NCBI GenBank assembly: GCA_943331105.2
Contig: CALQKH020000002.1
Location: 248,001-312,000, forward strand
Length of the DNA stretch: 64,000 bases
Source of the DNA: Akkermansia muciniphila
GTDB taxonomy: Bacteria > Pseudomonadota > Gammaproteobacteria > Burkholderiales > Burkholderiaceae_C
Direction: 5' to 3'
In this document: one piece after another, positions 63,494 through 64,000 of the stretch
Position numbering within the stretch: the first letter of the stretch is position 1
Layout of the letters: every line of letters starts with the position of its first letter
Translations under genes and position numbers: made by a program
The notes under the pieces: model-generated
Database searches by the model: none
Seen by the model: the letters and a program-made list of their open reading frames with translations, nothing else
What the model was told of the DNA's origin: nothing

Positions 63494-64000
63494 TCAATCA
63501 GCGTAGCCTGGGTTGATGCGATCCAGGATGCGCATATTGGCTTCAAAATAAAGTCTTTCGCGGTCGCCACGGGGGTGGCGGTCATTGCCGGAAGGATGAA
63601 GGACACGTTGAATGACATCGTCACTCAAGATGTTCAAGGCTTTGCCCGTGCTCATGGCCAAGACTTGTGTTTGACAAGCTTTTTCCAGTTTATACAAGCG
63701 GCGATAAGCTTGTGCCACCGTATCGCCAATGGTCACAACCCCATGGTTTTTCATGAACAAAACTGTCTTGTCACCCATCAATGCGGCAAGACGTTCACCT
63801 TCTTCTAAAGACGATGCCAAACCTGTATAGGTATCGTCATAAGCGATGCGCCCATGAAAAAAAGCAGCCGTTTGGGTAGCGGGTAACAAACGATTGTCTT
63901 GCAACATGTTCAGCGCGGTGGCCCAAGGTTGATGTGTATGCAAAACCACTTTTGCACCGGTTAATCGGTGCAGGGGCGCATGAATGCTTTGGGCCGAAAG
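63494..64000 (-). CDS. Class II aldolase/adducin-family protein, 5' end outside the window
   Basis: The frame is open to the window edge; about 168 codons are visible. Zinc-site histidines appear in VVLHTHQPWATAL, and MKNHGVVTIGDTVAQAYRRLYKLEKAC gives the third metal His and a family signature. PLHRLTGAKVV lies just upstream. Such enzymes cleave or isomerise sugar phosphates or hydroxyacids. The N-terminal part with the substrate-binding region is missing, so the substrate cannot be assigned. Confidence 0.85.
   Translation of the reverse strand, partial: LSAQSIHAPLHRLTGAKVVLHTHQPWATALNMLQDNRLLPATQTAAFFHGRIAYDDTYTGLASSLEEGERLAALMGDKTVLFMKNHGVVTIGDTVAQAYRRLYKLEKACQTQVLAMSTGKALNILSDDVIQRVLHPSGNDRHPRGDRERLYFEANMRILDRINPGYAD

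Noticed and set aside
1-64000. CRISPR arrays, tRNA/rRNA genes, insertion sequences, integrases
   Set aside because: No regularly spaced repeats, no cloverleaf-like sequence with conserved arms, and no transposase or integrase product were found by eye; a dedicated scan could still find a short RNA gene.

Overview
The window reads as chromosomal DNA from a beta-proteobacterium of the order Burkholderiales, most likely Comamonadaceae. This is inferred from gene order and protein character: rluC/rne divergence, a hemC-hemD-hemX-hemY run, glnA with ntrBC, and many Bug-type solute-binding proteins. No rRNA, tRNA, CRISPR array, insertion sequence or phage gene was seen. Genes are tightly packed and many overlap by 4 bases.

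The left part (1-27.5 kb) is mostly housekeeping. It holds the end of a Maf-family gene and an RsmI-like methylase; a minus-strand set rluC, HAD phosphatase, Rieske protein and sppA; rne with a long, strongly structured leader; the haem genes hemC, hemD, hemX and hemY; a C-terminal remnant of PEP carboxylase (ppc) between hemC and argH; argH; a SRAP-fold protein that has lost its usual catalytic cysteine; further pseudouridine synthases (RluE-, RluA- and RsuA-like); nitroreductases; and a nitrogen-control block (glnA, a small exported protein, ntrB, ntrC) with a visible sigma-54 promoter and an NtrC-type palindrome.

The right part (27.5-64 kb) is accessory and catabolic. It contains seven Bug-type binding proteins but no TctA/TctB membrane partner. 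Three clusters stand out. (1) A divergent cluster at 27.5-34.1 kb: one arm has YciI, Dabb and SnoaL-like proteins plus a Bug protein; the other has an intradiol ring-cleavage dioxygenase, a citryl-CoA-lyase-like protein, a class III CoA-transferase and a Bug protein. I cannot assign it to a described pathway. (2) A five-gene operon at 43.9-48.6 kb with two unrelated 2-hydroxyacid dehydrogenases, a cupin and two Bug proteins, divergent from a LysR regulator. (3) A complete terephthalate operon at 56.2-61.8 kb, in the order tphR (divergent), tphC, tphA2, tphA3, tphB, tphA1, which would convert terephthalate to protocatechuate. Protocatechuate cleavage genes are not in the window.

Between these lie a transporter-fused spermidine-synthase-like protein, a methyltransferase with a signal peptide beside an amino-acid permease and an acyl-CoA synthetase, a BLUF blue-light sensor in a probable operon with Coq7-like and DUF411 proteins, two beta-lactamase-fold serine hydrolases, an SDR/epoxide-hydrolase pair, and a partial class II aldolase at the right edge.
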